Shown here piece by piece: positions 8,384 through 16,457 of a stretch of 18,965 nucleotides of DNA (its first letter is position 1; each line of letters opens with the position of its first letter). The DNA is from Candidatus Zixiibacteriota bacterium (lineage in GTDB: Bacteria > SM23-81), in assembly GCA_030628225.1 (NCBI GenBank), contig DAOVRJ010000010.1:1-18965 (forward strand), written 5' to 3'. The notes below the pieces were generated by a model that was not told the origin of the DNA, made no database searches, and saw only the letters and a program-made list of their open reading frames with translations. The position numbers were made by a program, and so were the translations under genes.

Positions 8384-9014
8384 CACTTCCTGGTATCACG
8401 AGGCCAGGGTGAAAACGACCATGGTCGCTCTGAAGCGGAGGAACATGGCTGCCGTATTCGTGCCCGATGGACCGGCTGCCGCCAAAACGGCTCTGCAGAT
8501 GATTACCCCGGGAGCCACTGTGGGCCTGGGGGGATCCCTGACGGTCAAGCAGATCGGGCTTCTGGACGCCCTGCACTCCGGGAAGTGCATCCTTTATGAT
8601 CAGTACGCCAAGGGTATCTCTCCGGAGAAGAGCATGCAGCTGCGCCGCAAAGGTCTGCTGGCCGACTTCTTCGTCACCGGCACCAATGCCGTCACCATGG
8701 ATGGGCGCCTGGTCAACCTGGACGGCTGCGGCAATCGCGTGGCCGCCCTCACCTTTGGTCCCCCAAAGGTGATCGTGGTGGTGGGCAGGAACAAGATCGT
8801 CGCCGACGTGGATGAGGCCCTGGGGCGAATTTGGAATTATGCCGCTCCGCTCAATGCCAAACGGCTGAACCGCAAGGTGCCCTGCACCGTCAGCGGCCAG
8901 TGCGAGGACTGTTTTTCCGCGGAGCGGATCTGCAACCACCTGGTGATCACCGAGCGTCAGATGGCCGAGGGCAGGTTGACGGTGATCATCGTTAATCAGG
9001 ATCTCGGGTTTTAG
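8373..9014 (+). CDS. LUD-domain (DUF162) protein
   Basis: The 213-residue protein matches the LUD/DUF162 family, which includes LutC-type lactate-utilisation proteins, but its own role is unknown. Family marks are a VGLGGSLTVKQIGLLD segment, an FVTGTNAVTMDGRLVNLDG segment, a VIVVVGRNKIVADVDEAL segment and a C-terminal Cys cluster, C-x6-C-x2-C-x6-C (CTVSGQCEDCFSAERIC). The start is set by GGAGGGAAGAG just upstream, inside pyrC, so translation is probably coupled to pyrC. The iron-sulfur partners LutA and LutB are absent from the window. Its place in a pyr operon suggests a different or moonlighting role, for example with nucleotide or redox cofactors, but that is speculation. Confidence 0.85.
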   Translation: MKHDTSWYHEARVKTTMVALKRRNMAAVFVPDGPAAAKTALQMITPGATVGLGGSLTVKQIGLLDALHSGKCILYDQYAKGISPEKSMQLRRKGLLADFFVTGTNAVTMDGRLVNLDGCGNRVAALTFGPPKVIVVVGRNKIVADVDEALGRIWNYAAPLNAKRLNRKVPCTVSGQCEDCFSAERICNHLVITERQMAEGRLTVIIVNQDLGF

Positions 9015-9057
9015 GGGCTGCCAGCGCCCTTATCTCGATGACCGGGGGATCGCGAAG

Positions 9058-9474
9058 ATGTCAGTCTCAACGCAGTCTTTTACCCTGCAAACGCGGGGTA
9101 ACACCGATGTATTGGACATCACCCCTCAGGTGATTCAGACTCTCCGGCAAAGCGGCCTTCAGAATGGCATCGCCACGGTGTTCGTCCCCGGCTCCACCGG
9201 GGGCATCACCACGGTGGAGTTCGAGCCGGGGCTGAGACGCGACCTGCCGGAGATAATGGAAAAACTCATCCCTGCCGGTCGATATCACCATGACGAAACC
9301 TGGCACGATGGCAACGGCCATGCCCATCTGCGCTCCGCCCTGGTGGGCACCTCGTTCACCGTGCCCTTCGTGGCCGGAAGACTGACCCTGGGCACCTGGC
9401 AGCAGATCGTGTTTCTGGATTTCGATAACCGATCCCGGCGGAGGGAAATTCTGGTTCAGCTGGTGGGGGAATGA
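9058..9474 (+). CDS. yjbQ: YjbQ/UPF0047 family protein (secondary thiamine-phosphate synthase type)
   Basis: This is a 138-residue protein of the UPF0047 family, small trimeric proteins. The E. coli member YjbQ has weak thiamine-phosphate synthase activity and the true role is unclear. Family marks are an FVPGSTGGITTVEFEPGL segment, the His-rich YHHDETWHDGNGHAHLR with likely metal-binding histidines, and the LTLGTWQQIVFLDFD segment. GGGGGA is 8 bases before the ATG. It lies 43 bases after the LUD gene with no clear terminator between them, so it is likely the last gene of the pyr transcript. A heptad array begins just after its stop. Confidence 0.9.
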   Translation: MSVSTQSFTLQTRGNTDVLDITPQVIQTLRQSGLQNGIATVFVPGSTGGITTVEFEPGLRRDLPEIMEKLIPAGRYHHDETWHDGNGHAHLRSALVGTSFTVPFVAGRLTLGTWQQIVFLDFDNRSRRREILVQLVGE

Positions 9475-9476
9475 AT

Positions 9477-9641
9477 TTCTGGATACTGGTAAAAGAAATG
9501 CAAAGTGAAAAATGAAAAATGAAAAATGCAAAGTGAAAAATGCAAAATGGAAAAAGCAGTTGAGCTTTGCCTTTACGAATCCCGGATCCCGAACCCCGGT
9601 TCCCGGTAATTCATCGAATCTCGAATCTCGAATCTCGCTCT
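9477..9641. repeat. Degenerate heptad repeat array C
   Basis: This is the clearest array. From 9481 it reads as 23 consecutive 7-mers in one register: GGATACT, GGTAAAA, GAAATGC, AAAGTGA, AAAATGA twice, AAAATGC, AAAGTGA, AAAATGC, AAAATGG and AAAAAGC. A transition follows, then ATCCCGG, ATCCCGA, ACCCCGG, TTCCCGG, then TAATTCA, TCGAATC three times and TCGCTCT. The word families change along the array while the 7-base period holds. TTCTGGATACT at 9477-9487 also occurs at 3171-3181 in array A. The following 9642-9684 is the unremarkable mtnA leader. Confidence 0.87.
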
Positions 9642-9684
9642 ATTTAGGCATTACGCATCAAACACCTCCCCACAAGGCAAACAC

Positions 9685-10755
9685 ATGTTTAAGCCGCCGA
9701 CCATAGCCTGGGAAGATAACCGGGTGGTGATGATCGATCAGACCAGGCTTCCGGGAGAGCTCATTCTGCACCGATGTGACACCGTCGAGCAGATGGCGGA
9801 GGCCATTCGATCACTTCGTGTCAGGGGCGCTCCGGCCATTGGGATCGCCGCCGCCTATGGGGTCATTCTGGGGTTGCAGGGTTGTTCCGCGTCCACCTTT
9901 GAGGAGTTTGAGGAACAGATGGAGCGGGTAATGGCCCTGATGCGAGCCACCAGACCCACTGCCGTCAATTTGTCGTGGGCATTGGAACGCCTCAGATCTG
10001 TGGCTGTGGAGCACAAGGGTGCCTCTGTGGCCGAGATCAAGAAGGCCCTTTTAGTAGAGGCCCAGGCCATTCATCAGCAGGATGCCCGGCTGTGCCGTCA
10101 GATCGGAGAAAACGGCCAGGAACTGGTGCACGAGGGAGCCAGGGTGTTGACTCACTGTAATGCCGGGAGGCTGGCCACCGGGGGAATTGGGACGGCCCTG
10201 GGCATTCTCTACGTGGCTCACCGGCAAGGCAAGAAGATCACCGTTTATGCGGACGAGACCCGGCCTTTGTTGCAGGGAGCCCGGCTGACCACCTGGGAAT
10301 TGATGCAGGAGGGCATTCCGGTGACCCTGATCTGTGACAGCTCCGCTGCCCGTCTTATGGCCCGGGGCCAGGTGGATTTTGCCCTGGTCGGTGCCGATCG
10401 CATCGCCGCCAACGGCGATGTGGCCAACAAGATAGGCACGTATAACCTGGCAGTTCTGTGCGCAAAACACAACCTGCCCTTTTACGTAGCCGCCCCTTCC
10501 TCCACCTTGGATCTTGCTCTTTCCGACGGGGATCAGATCCCTATCGAGGAGCGGGCCGCCGAGGAGGTCACCGAGGTCTGTGGACGGCGCAGCGCTCCGT
10601 TGGGGGTTGCGGTGAGCAACCCGGCCTTCGATGTGACCCCCGGGGGGTTGGTATCGGCCATTATCACCGAGAAGGGGGTCTTTAGGTCGCCCTATCGGCG
10701 CAGCTTATCCCGGATGAAAAATCATCGGGGGAACCAGGGACCTGCCCGATTATAG
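9685..10755 (+). CDS. mtnA: S-methyl-5-thioribose-1-phosphate isomerase
   Basis: MtnA converts 5-methylthioribose 1-phosphate to the ribulose form in methionine salvage. The 356 residues fit the family, which is related to eIF2B subunits. RVRGAPAIGIAAAYG is near the N-terminus. The catalytic cysteine is expected at Cys158 in THCNAGRLATGG, and the catalytic aspartate at Asp238 in GADRIAANGDVANKIGTYN. No other methionine-salvage gene is in the window. In organisms lacking the rest of the pathway the same family can feed an alternative shunt, which cannot be judged here. The ribosome site is weak (AAGG at 9674, 7 bases before the ATG). It is set apart from neighbours by array C and by the rplM promoter. 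Confidence 0.93.
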   Translation: MFKPPTIAWEDNRVVMIDQTRLPGELILHRCDTVEQMAEAIRSLRVRGAPAIGIAAAYGVILGLQGCSASTFEEFEEQMERVMALMRATRPTAVNLSWALERLRSVAVEHKGASVAEIKKALLVEAQAIHQQDARLCRQIGENGQELVHEGARVLTHCNAGRLATGGIGTALGILYVAHRQGKKITVYADETRPLLQGARLTTWELMQEGIPVTLICDSSAARLMARGQVDFALVGADRIAANGDVANKIGTYNLAVLCAKHNLPFYVAAPSSTLDLALSDGDQIPIEERAAEEVTEVCGRRSAPLGVAVSNPAFDVTPGGLVSAIITEKGVFRSPYRRSLSRMKNHRGNQGPARL

Positions 10756-10799
10756 CGGGTTGCTGATATAAGTTCACCGCGATCAGGGCTAGTTTTTCC

Positions 10800-10828
10800 T
10801 TGACAAACTTTGTAAAAAATAGTATTTT
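10800..10828 (+). promoter_or_regulatory. Strong sigma-70-type promoter of the ribosomal cluster
   Basis: TTGACA at 10800-10805, a 17-base AT-rich spacer, then TATTTT at 10823-10828. The region is markedly AT-richer than its surroundings and stands 40 bases before rplM, as expected for a strongly expressed ribosomal protein operon. Confidence 0.75.
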
Positions 10829-10867
10829 AGAAAATTCAATAACTTAAAAATTGATTTTGGGGGAAGG

Positions 10868-11299
10868 ATGAGAACATTTAGTTTAAAAGCAAGCCAGATC
10901 GAGAGAAAGTGGTATCTCGTCGACGCCCAGGGCAAGGTGCTGGGCCGTTTGGCCACGGAGCTTGCCTCCGTGTTGCGAGGCAAGAGGAAACCTACCTATA
11001 CCCCGCATTTGGATAATGGGGATAACGTGGTGGTGATAAATGCTGAGAAGGTGATGGTAACCGGGAAAAAGAGGGAGCAGAAGCTCTATTACCACCACAC
11101 CGGATATCCCGGAGGTCTGCGAACGAATACATTCGCTGAGCTTCAGGCCCGGAAACCGGAGCAGATTGTGAAACTGGCCGTGAAGGGGATGTTGCCTCAT
11201 AATCGTCTGGGTCGAAAGATGCTAAAGAAGCTGCACATCTATGCGGGATCTGAGCACCCACACAACTCTCAGAATCCCCAGCCGTTAGAGATGCTCTGA
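10868..11299 (+). CDS. rplM: 50S ribosomal protein L13
   Basis: L13 is an early-assembling protein of the large ribosomal subunit. The 143 residues are the usual length. Marks are [16 protein letters not shown] near the N-terminus, the [16 protein letters not shown] segment, [11 protein letters not shown], and [19 protein letters not shown] with YAGSEHPH near the C-terminus. A GGGGGAAGG tract ends directly at the ATG. It is the first gene of the cluster downstream of the promoter at 10800. Two hairpins with T-runs separate it from rpsI, its usual cotranscribed partner. Confidence 0.98.
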   Translation: MRTFSLKASQIERKWYLVDAQGKVLGRLATELASVLRGKRKPTYTPHLDNGDNVVVINAEKVMVTGKKREQKLYYHHTGYPGGLRTNTFAELQARKPEQIVKLAVKGMLPHNRLGRKMLKKLHIYAGSEHPHNSQNPQPLEML

Positions 11300-11309
11300 T
11301 TGGTATCAT

Positions 11310-11330
11310 CCGGAATACGTCCGGTCTTTT
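11310..11330 (+). terminator. Small hairpin with T-rich tail after rplM
   Basis: CCGGA at 11310-11314 pairs with TCCGG at 11320-11324 around ATACG and is followed by TCTTTT. The stem is only 5 bp, so it would be a weak terminator or a processing or pausing site. Confidence 0.35.
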
Positions 11331-11343
11331 GAAATTGCACTGC

Positions 11344-11384
11344 CCACCGACGGAAGCGGTCTTTTAGCCGTCAGTGGTTTTTTT
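11344..11384 (+). terminator. Terminator-like hairpin between rplM and rpsI
   Basis: CCAC-C-GACGG at 11344-11353 pairs with CCGTC-A-GTGG at 11368-11377 (9 pairs and one C-A mismatch) around a 14-base loop, followed by seven T residues at 11378-11384. It has the form of an intrinsic terminator or attenuator. Because no clear promoter lies between it and rpsI, it is more likely a partial terminator or regulatory attenuator than a full operon end. Confidence 0.65.
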
Positions 11385-11418
11385 GCAAGGTAGATTCGTC
11401 AACAAGGGGGAGTTCTCA

Positions 11419-11811
11419 GTGGAGAAAAAAACATATCGTGCCTTAGGAAGAAGGAAAGAGGCCGTGGCCCAGGTGCGTCTTGTGGAGGGAAAGGGCCAGC
11501 GGTACATCAACGGAAAGCCCATGAAGAGCTACTTTGGGCGCGAGACCCTGGACATGATTGTAGAACAGCCGTTTAAGTTGACAGACACTCAGGACCGGTT
11601 CGATATGCTGGTCAACGTGAAGGGCAGCGGTCTCTCCGGACAGGCTGGGGCCATCAGGCTGGGTGTTTCCCGGGCACTGACGAAGAGTGACCCGGACTTG
11701 CGCGGCCAGTTGAAATCAGCCGGTTTTCTCACCAGGGATCCGCGGATGACAGAGCGCAAGAAATACGGTCTCGCCGGAGCCCGAAAACGGTATCAGTTCT
11801 CAAAGAGGTAA
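11419..11811 (+). CDS. rpsI: 30S ribosomal protein S9
   Basis: S9 lies in the head of the small subunit and its C-terminal tail reaches the P-site tRNA. The 130 residues match the family. Marks are [19 protein letters not shown], the [12 protein letters not shown] segment, [19 protein letters not shown], and the basic tail [18 protein letters not shown] chose the GTG start at 11419 because GGGGGAG lies 6 bases upstream and the N-terminus [13 protein letters not shown] fits the family; the frame is open further upstream but runs into the terminator hairpin. rpsB follows after 45 bases. Confidence 0.98.
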   Translation: MEKKTYRALGRRKEAVAQVRLVEGKGQRYINGKPMKSYFGRETLDMIVEQPFKLTDTQDRFDMLVNVKGSGLSGQAGAIRLGVSRALTKSDPDLRGQLKSAGFLTRDPRMTERKKYGLAGARKRYQFSKR

Positions 11812-11856
11812 TTTGAAGGGTTTGCTGCTGTTTTTCCAGAGAGAGGAGCTTGCTGT

Positions 11857-12600
11857 ATGGCTATAGTTACCATGAAACAGCTTCTAGAGGCTGGCGTTCA
11901 TTTCGGACATCAAACCCGGCGATGGAACCCGAAGATGAAGAAATTCATCTTCACCGACCGGGGCGGCATCTACATCATCGATCTCAAAAAAACGGTCGAG
12001 CGCATCGGGAAAGCCTACAACCTGATAATGAAGAACGTTGAGAAAGGGGAATCGGTTCTTTTCGTGGGCACTAAAAAACAGGCCAGGGAGGCGGTAACAG
12101 CCGAAGCGCAGAGGTGCGAAATGCACTATGTCACCGAGCGTTGGCTTGGTGGGATGCTGACCAATTTTCAGACCGTCAGGCAGAGCCTGAAGCGTCTGGA
12201 GGGAATTGAGAAGATGAGCCAGGACGGCTCCTTTGAGAAATTTACAAAAAAAGAAGTTCTCAAGCTGGAGAAAGAGCAGAAGAAATTGGAGAAAACACTG
12301 GGCGGCATTCGGGCCATGGGTCGTCTGCCCGGGGTTGTCTTCGTCGTGGACACCAAGAAGGAGAAAATCGCTGTAGCGGAAGCCAACAGGCTGAATATTC
12401 CCATTGTGGCAATACTTGATACTAACTGTGACCCGGATGTGATTGATTACCCCATTCCCGGCAACGATGATGCCATCAAATCCATCAAGCTTATCTCCAA
12501 GATAGTTGCCGATGCCGTGCTTGAGGCGAAGGGGAAAACGGCTGCTATCCAGGCAGCAGAAGAAGAAGAAAAGGCAAAGGAAGAACAACCTCAGGCGTGA
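11857..12600 (+). CDS. rpsB: 30S ribosomal protein S2
   Basis: S2 is a late-assembling small-subunit protein at the head-body junction. The 247 residues include the N-terminal [34 protein letters not shown], the [13 protein letters not shown] segment, the [16 protein letters not shown] segment and the [20 protein letters not shown] stretch, all typical of S2. The C-terminus ends in an acidic-lysine tail rich in EEEEKAKEE, which is variable in the family. GAGAGGAG lies 8 bases before the ATG. The tsf gene follows after 35 bases, the classic rpsB-tsf pair. Confidence 0.98.
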   Translation: MAIVTMKQLLEAGVHFGHQTRRWNPKMKKFIFTDRGGIYIIDLKKTVERIGKAYNLIMKNVEKGESVLFVGTKKQAREAVTAEAQRCEMHYVTERWLGGMLTNFQTVRQSLKRLEGIEKMSQDGSFEKFTKKEVLKLEKEQKKLEKTLGGIRAMGRLPGVVFVVDTKKEKIAVAEANRLNIPIVAILDTNCDPDVIDYPIPGNDDAIKSIKLISKIVADAVLEAKGKTAAIQAAEEEEKAKEEQPQA

Positions 12601-12635
12601 GGTTGTCCAGCAACAGAGCATCGCAGGAGGATTGC

Positions 12636-13229
12636 ATGAGTGTTTCAGCAAAGATAGTTAAAGAATTAAGAGATAAAACGGGCGCCGGAATGATGGATTG
12701 TAAGCATGCCCTGGAAAAGGCCGGTGGAGACATTGAGAAGGCGGTGGAGGTTTTGCGGAAGAAGGGGCTTGCGGCGCTGGCCAAGAGGGCGGGGAGGAAG
12801 ACCACAGAGGGGGTCATCGCCTCCTATATCCATCCTGGCGAACGTTTAGGGGTTCTAGTTGAGGTTGACTGTGAGACCGATTTCGTGGCCCGGACCCCAG
12901 ACTTCCGGGCCTTTGTAAAAGAAATTAGCATGCAGGTAGCGGCGGCTAATCCGCTGGTAATGCGTCGGGAGGATCTGCCTGAGGAGGATGTGGAGCGGGA
13001 GAGGGAGATATATCGCGACCAGGCCCGCAGTCAGAACAAGCCGGAGAAGATCATCGAAAAGATAATCCAGGGCAAGATCGAGAAATACTATCAGGAGGTC
13101 TGTCTTCTCGACCAGCAATATATCAAAGACAGCGATAAGCAGATTTACCAACTGCTGGAAGATATCAGGATGAAGGTGGGCGAGAATGTGGTCATCAAGA
13201 AATTTGCCCGATTTCGTCTTGGCGAATAA
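12636..13229 (+). CDS. tsf: Elongation factor Ts (short form)
   Basis: EF-Ts releases GDP from EF-Tu. The N-terminal UBA-like domain is clear (VKELRDKTGAGMMDCKHALE), followed by LVEVDCETDFVART, the conserved core that contacts EF-Tu. At 197 residues it is much shorter than the E. coli protein (about 283) and corresponds to the short form with a single copy of the core domain, known in Thermus and several other phyla. The C-terminus FARFRLGE is normal for short forms, so this is not a truncation. GGAGG sits 5 bases before the ATG. pyrH starts 32 bases downstream. Confidence 0.97.
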   Translation: MSVSAKIVKELRDKTGAGMMDCKHALEKAGGDIEKAVEVLRKKGLAALAKRAGRKTTEGVIASYIHPGERLGVLVEVDCETDFVARTPDFRAFVKEISMQVAAANPLVMRREDLPEEDVEREREIYRDQARSQNKPEKIIEKIIQGKIEKYYQEVCLLDQQYIKDSDKQIYQLLEDIRMKVGENVVIKKFARFRLGE

Positions 13230-13261
13230 AGACCTTGCTGGACCGCCTGCCGGGGGAGGAG

Positions 13262-13984
13262 ATGGCCAGAGCGGTATTCAAAAGGATTTTGCTAAAGCTC
13301 AGCGGAGAGACTCTGTCGGGGGTTCAGGAAAGAGGGGTGAACCACGATCGAACTGATCATCTGGCCCGCAACCTGAAAGAGATCGTGCAGTTGGGTGTGG
13401 AGTTGGCGGTGGTGTTGGGAGGGGGGAATATATTCAGAGGTATTCCGGCCAGCTCTCAGGGTATTCAACGGGAGACGGCCGACTACATGGGCATGTTGGC
13501 CACGGTAATAAATGGATTGGCCTTGGAGGATGCTCTCCGCAGAGAGGGAGTTGAGGCCCGGGTTCTCTCGGCAATACCCGTGGGGGAGGTGGTGGAGACA
13601 TACAGTCTCCGCCGTGCCAGGTATCATCTCCAGAAGGGAAGAGTGATCATCTTGGTGGGGGGGACGGGAAAGCCGTATTTCAGCACAGATACAGCAGCAG
13701 CCCTTCGCGCTGTGGAATTGGGTGCCGAGATCCTCTTGAAGGCCACCAAGGTGGATGGCGTTTACGATGACGATCCTATTGGCCATCCCGGGGCGAAGCG
13801 CTTCCCATGCATTTCCTATATGGAGATTATCGACCGCCGCTTGCGGGTGATGGACACCACGGCGGTGGTTCTATGTATGGAGAATAAAGTACCCATTATC
13901 GTCTTTAACATGACCGAGCAGGGTAACCTCAGGCGAGTTATCCTGGGAGAAAAAGTGGGTTCACTGATCAAGGAGGAGTGCTGA
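13262..13984 (+). CDS. pyrH: UMP kinase
   Basis: The enzyme phosphorylates UMP to UDP with ATP. It is a bacterial hexameric kinase of the amino-acid-kinase fold, commonly inhibited by UTP. The 240 residues carry RILLKLSGETLSG at the N-terminus, the VVLGGGNIFRG glycine loop, DYMGMLATVINGLALEDAL, GGTGKPYFSTDTAAALRA, and the KATKVDGVYDDDP segment. The ATG at 13262 follows GGGGGAGGAG; an in-frame TTG at 13235 is too long for the family. It takes the end product of the pathway started by pyrB and pyrC in this window. Its stop overlaps the frr start by one base (TGATG). Confidence 0.97.
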   Translation: MARAVFKRILLKLSGETLSGVQERGVNHDRTDHLARNLKEIVQLGVELAVVLGGGNIFRGIPASSQGIQRETADYMGMLATVINGLALEDALRREGVEARVLSAIPVGEVVETYSLRRARYHLQKGRVIILVGGTGKPYFSTDTAAALRAVELGAEILLKATKVDGVYDDDPIGHPGAKRFPCISYMEIIDRRLRVMDTTAVVLCMENKVPIIVFNMTEQGNLRRVILGEKVGSLIKEEC

Positions 13985-14541
13985 TGGTCAAAGAGCTTTT
14001 CATAGAAACCGAGAAGAGGATGAAAAAGGCAATTCAGGCCAGCCAGCACGAGTTAGCTATGATTCGCACGGCGAAGGCCACGACGTCATTGCTGGACGGC
14101 ATTAAAGTGGATTATTATGGTACATCCGTACCCATCAATCAGGTAGCGGCGGTTAGCGTTCCAGAGCCGCGGATGCTTGTCGTGCAGCCCTGGGAGAAGA
14201 ACATGATTGGGGAGATCGAAAAGGCTCTGCTGAAGTCGGATTTGGGCTTGACCCCGAACAGCGATGGTACCGTCATTCGGCTGCCCATTCCGGCCCTTAC
14301 CCAGGAGCGAAGGGGGGAATTGGTGAAGGTGGTCCATCGGCTGGCGGAGGAGGGCCGGGTGGCCATCCGCAATATCCGCAGGGATGCCAATGACAAGCTG
14401 CGCGATGCCGAAAAGACCGGTGATCTTCCCCAGGATGACAGCAAGAGAGCCCAGGAGCATATTCAGGAGCTTACCGACAAACATACCAAGCTGATCGACG
14501 AGATCGTAGAAGCGAAAGAGAAGGAGACCATGGAGGTCTAG
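13984..14541 (+). CDS. frr: Ribosome recycling factor
   Basis: RRF works with EF-G to split post-termination ribosomes. The 185 residues are the normal length. Marks are the N-terminal helix with LAMIRTAKATTSLLDGIKVDYYG, the VPINQVAAVSVPEPRMLVVQPW segment, and the C-terminal RRDANDKLRDAEKTGDLPQDD region. AAGGAGG lies inside the end of pyrH, and the ATG overlaps the pyrH stop, so translation is probably coupled. The following 226 bases hold no gene and no clear terminator that I can see. Confidence 0.97.
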   Translation: MVKELFIETEKRMKKAIQASQHELAMIRTAKATTSLLDGIKVDYYGTSVPINQVAAVSVPEPRMLVVQPWEKNMIGEIEKALLKSDLGLTPNSDGTVIRLPIPALTQERRGELVKVVHRLAEEGRVAIRNIRRDANDKLRDAEKTGDLPQDDSKRAQEHIQELTDKHTKLIDEIVEAKEKETMEV

Positions 14542-14767
14542 ACTCCCGGGCGGTGGAGTGGACCATCCTGAAGACAAATCCCCCTATTTCCCTCTCACAA
14601 GGACCGTATTTTCTGCAGATCAGGTTTTGCCCGGCAAGAGCTCGCTCGAACGTTCCCGCTGTTGCCAGCCGAGTTCTGGCCCCCCCTGAAGAACTATAGC
14701 CTTTCCATACCCATCGGCTCGATGGTTTCCCCCCTCAGCAGGCGTCATCTACATCCCTTGAGGTGCT

Positions 14768-15514
14768 ATGGTGACTGACAACTTATCCCAGCTTAAAGAT
14801 AAGATTTTAGAGACCGGAAATCTGCCCAGGCATATCGCCATCATCATGGATGGAAATGGAAGATGGGCGCGACAGAGAAGACTCCCTCGGATTGCCGGCC
14901 ATCGAGAGGGCATTAACTCGGTGCGGGAGGTGGTTCGTGTCACGGGTGAGCTGGGAGTCGATGTGCTGACCCTGTACGTTTTTTCTGCCGAGAACTGGAG
15001 AAGACCAAAGCGGGAGATCGGAGCGTTGATGCGGTTGCTGCGGGAAACTACCAGGAGGGAGATCGAAGACCTGATGCGGAACAAGGTAAGGCTGGCGGTC
15101 ATTGGAAGATTGCAGGACGTGGCTCCCGCGGCCCGTCAGGTTTTGACGGATGCTGTGCAGGCGACTGCGCAAAACACGGGACTTCTGCTGAACCTGGCCA
15201 TCAACTATGGCGGACGGGCCGAGTTGATAGACGCCGTTCGGGGGCTTGTCCGGGACGTCCGGGAAGGCGATTTATCCCCAGAGGCCATAGACGAGAAGGT
15301 CTTTGAGAAATACCTGTACACCGGGCAACTGCCCGACCCCGATCTGCTGATACGCACCAGCGGCGAGATGAGAATCAGCAACTTCCTGCTGTGGCAGATA
15401 GCCTACACGGAGATCTATGTGACTGATGTGCTCTGGCCTGACTTCCGCCGAGAGCACCTCTATCAGGCCATTCTGGATTACCAAAATCGGGAACGCCGAT
15501 TTGGAGGCGTCTGA
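14768..15514 (+). CDS. uppS: Undecaprenyl diphosphate synthase
   Basis: This cis-prenyltransferase extends farnesyl diphosphate with isopentenyl units to make the C55 lipid carrier for peptidoglycan and other wall polymers. The 248 residues include the catalytic Asp28 in IAIIMDGNGRWA, the HREGINSVREVV segment, LTLYVFSAENWRRP, ALNLAINYGGRAEL-like LNLAINYGGRAEL, and DPDLLIRTSGEMRISNFLLWQ near the C-terminus. GAGG is 4 bases before the ATG. A 226-base leader without an ORF separates it from frr. cdsA follows after 2 bases, giving the common uppS-cdsA pair. Confidence 0.97.
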   Translation: MVTDNLSQLKDKILETGNLPRHIAIIMDGNGRWARQRRLPRIAGHREGINSVREVVRVTGELGVDVLTLYVFSAENWRRPKREIGALMRLLRETTRREIEDLMRNKVRLAVIGRLQDVAPAARQVLTDAVQATAQNTGLLLNLAINYGGRAELIDAVRGLVRDVREGDLSPEAIDEKVFEKYLYTGQLPDPDLLIRTSGEMRISNFLLWQIAYTEIYVTDVLWPDFRREHLYQAILDYQNRERRFGGV

Positions 15515-15516
15515 AT

Positions 15517-16377
15517 TTGGATTCCAACCGAGACGCGGGTAAGACAAAAGGCTCAGCGCTTCTCTCCAGGATTTTGGTGGGGGCGGTGGGTATACCATTT
15601 CTAGTATTTATGGTGCTGAAGGGTGAGCTCTTTCTTCTCGTTCTGGTAGATCTCATCATCGTCTTGGGCCTCTGGGAGTTCTACCGCATGCTTGAGGTCA
15701 AGGGGATCTGTCCCTTTAGGTCGTTGGGAATTGGAGGCGGGCTTTTATTATCCTGGCAACTCTATTTTAAAACTGGCGTTGGGAATGAAGTTATCATCAC
15801 CTTTATTCTTCTGGTTATCATGGTCGCGGAGCTGGCCAGGAGGAGGCAGCGGAATTCGATTCTGCACATCGCGGTCACTATCCTGGGGATTTTTTATGTG
15901 GGCTGGCTTAGCAGTCACTTCATTCTCTTGCGGGAGCTCCCCCGACTGGTGGGGGTTGATTATTCCGCCGGGGGATGGTATCTGCTGGCCATATTTATCA
16001 TTACCTGGATCTGCGACACTGGAGCATACGGGGTGGGCCGGGCCTTTGGAAGACACCCGCTGTTGCTCCGGGTGAGCCCCAAGAAGACGGTGGAGGGCGC
16101 CATTGGGGGATTGGTCTCAGCGCTGCTGGCCGGCTTGCTGCTGGGAGGCGTTTTCCTGAAAGATTTTCTGCCCCTGCGGCATTTCGTCATCATAGCCATC
16201 ATCGTCGGCACCATCGGCCAGATCGGGGACCTGGTGGAGTCTCTGCTGAAACGAGATGTGCAGATAAAGGACACCTCACGCCTTCTGCCTGGGCACGGGG
16301 GGGTTTTAGACCGCTTCGACAGTCTTCTGTTCATCGTCCCGGTCACCTACTGGTACTTGAAAATACTGGTTTTTTAA
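15517..16377 (+). CDS. cdsA: Phosphatidate cytidylyltransferase (CDP-diglyceride synthetase)
   Basis: CdsA makes CDP-diacylglycerol from phosphatidate and CTP at the inner membrane, feeding all phospholipid classes. The 286-residue protein is mostly hydrophobic with several membrane segments. Near the C-terminus it carries the full family signature: SLLKRDVQIKDTSRLLPG followed by HGGVLDRFDS. The start is a TTG at 15517, two bases after the uppS stop, with GGAGG 9 bases upstream inside uppS; no ATG near the N-terminus is as well placed. The dxr and rseP genes that often follow are not here. Confidence 0.95.
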   Translation: MDSNRDAGKTKGSALLSRILVGAVGIPFLVFMVLKGELFLLVLVDLIIVLGLWEFYRMLEVKGICPFRSLGIGGGLLLSWQLYFKTGVGNEVIITFILLVIMVAELARRRQRNSILHIAVTILGIFYVGWLSSHFILLRELPRLVGVDYSAGGWYLLAIFIITWICDTGAYGVGRAFGRHPLLLRVSPKKTVEGAIGGLVSALLAGLLLGGVFLKDFLPLRHFVIIAIIVGTIGQIGDLVESLLKRDVQIKDTSRLLPGHGGVLDRFDSLLFIVPVTYWYLKILVF

Positions 16378-16457
16378 GATGATTGAGAATAAGCTTGGTC
16401 CTCCCTTGTAGTGTAATTTTACTCCTGCTGAAATCCTTTTCCGCATTGATAACACCG

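Noticed and set aside
9512-9706. Plus-strand ORF of 64 codons before mtnA
   Set aside because: It translates heptad array C, giving KNEKCK and ESRIS-type strings similar to those from array B; the similarity comes from the repeat.
14542-14767. Terminator or small gene between frr and uppS
   Set aside because: Only a 5-bp ACTCC/GGAGT hairpin without a T-run is visible and no frame with a ribosome site.
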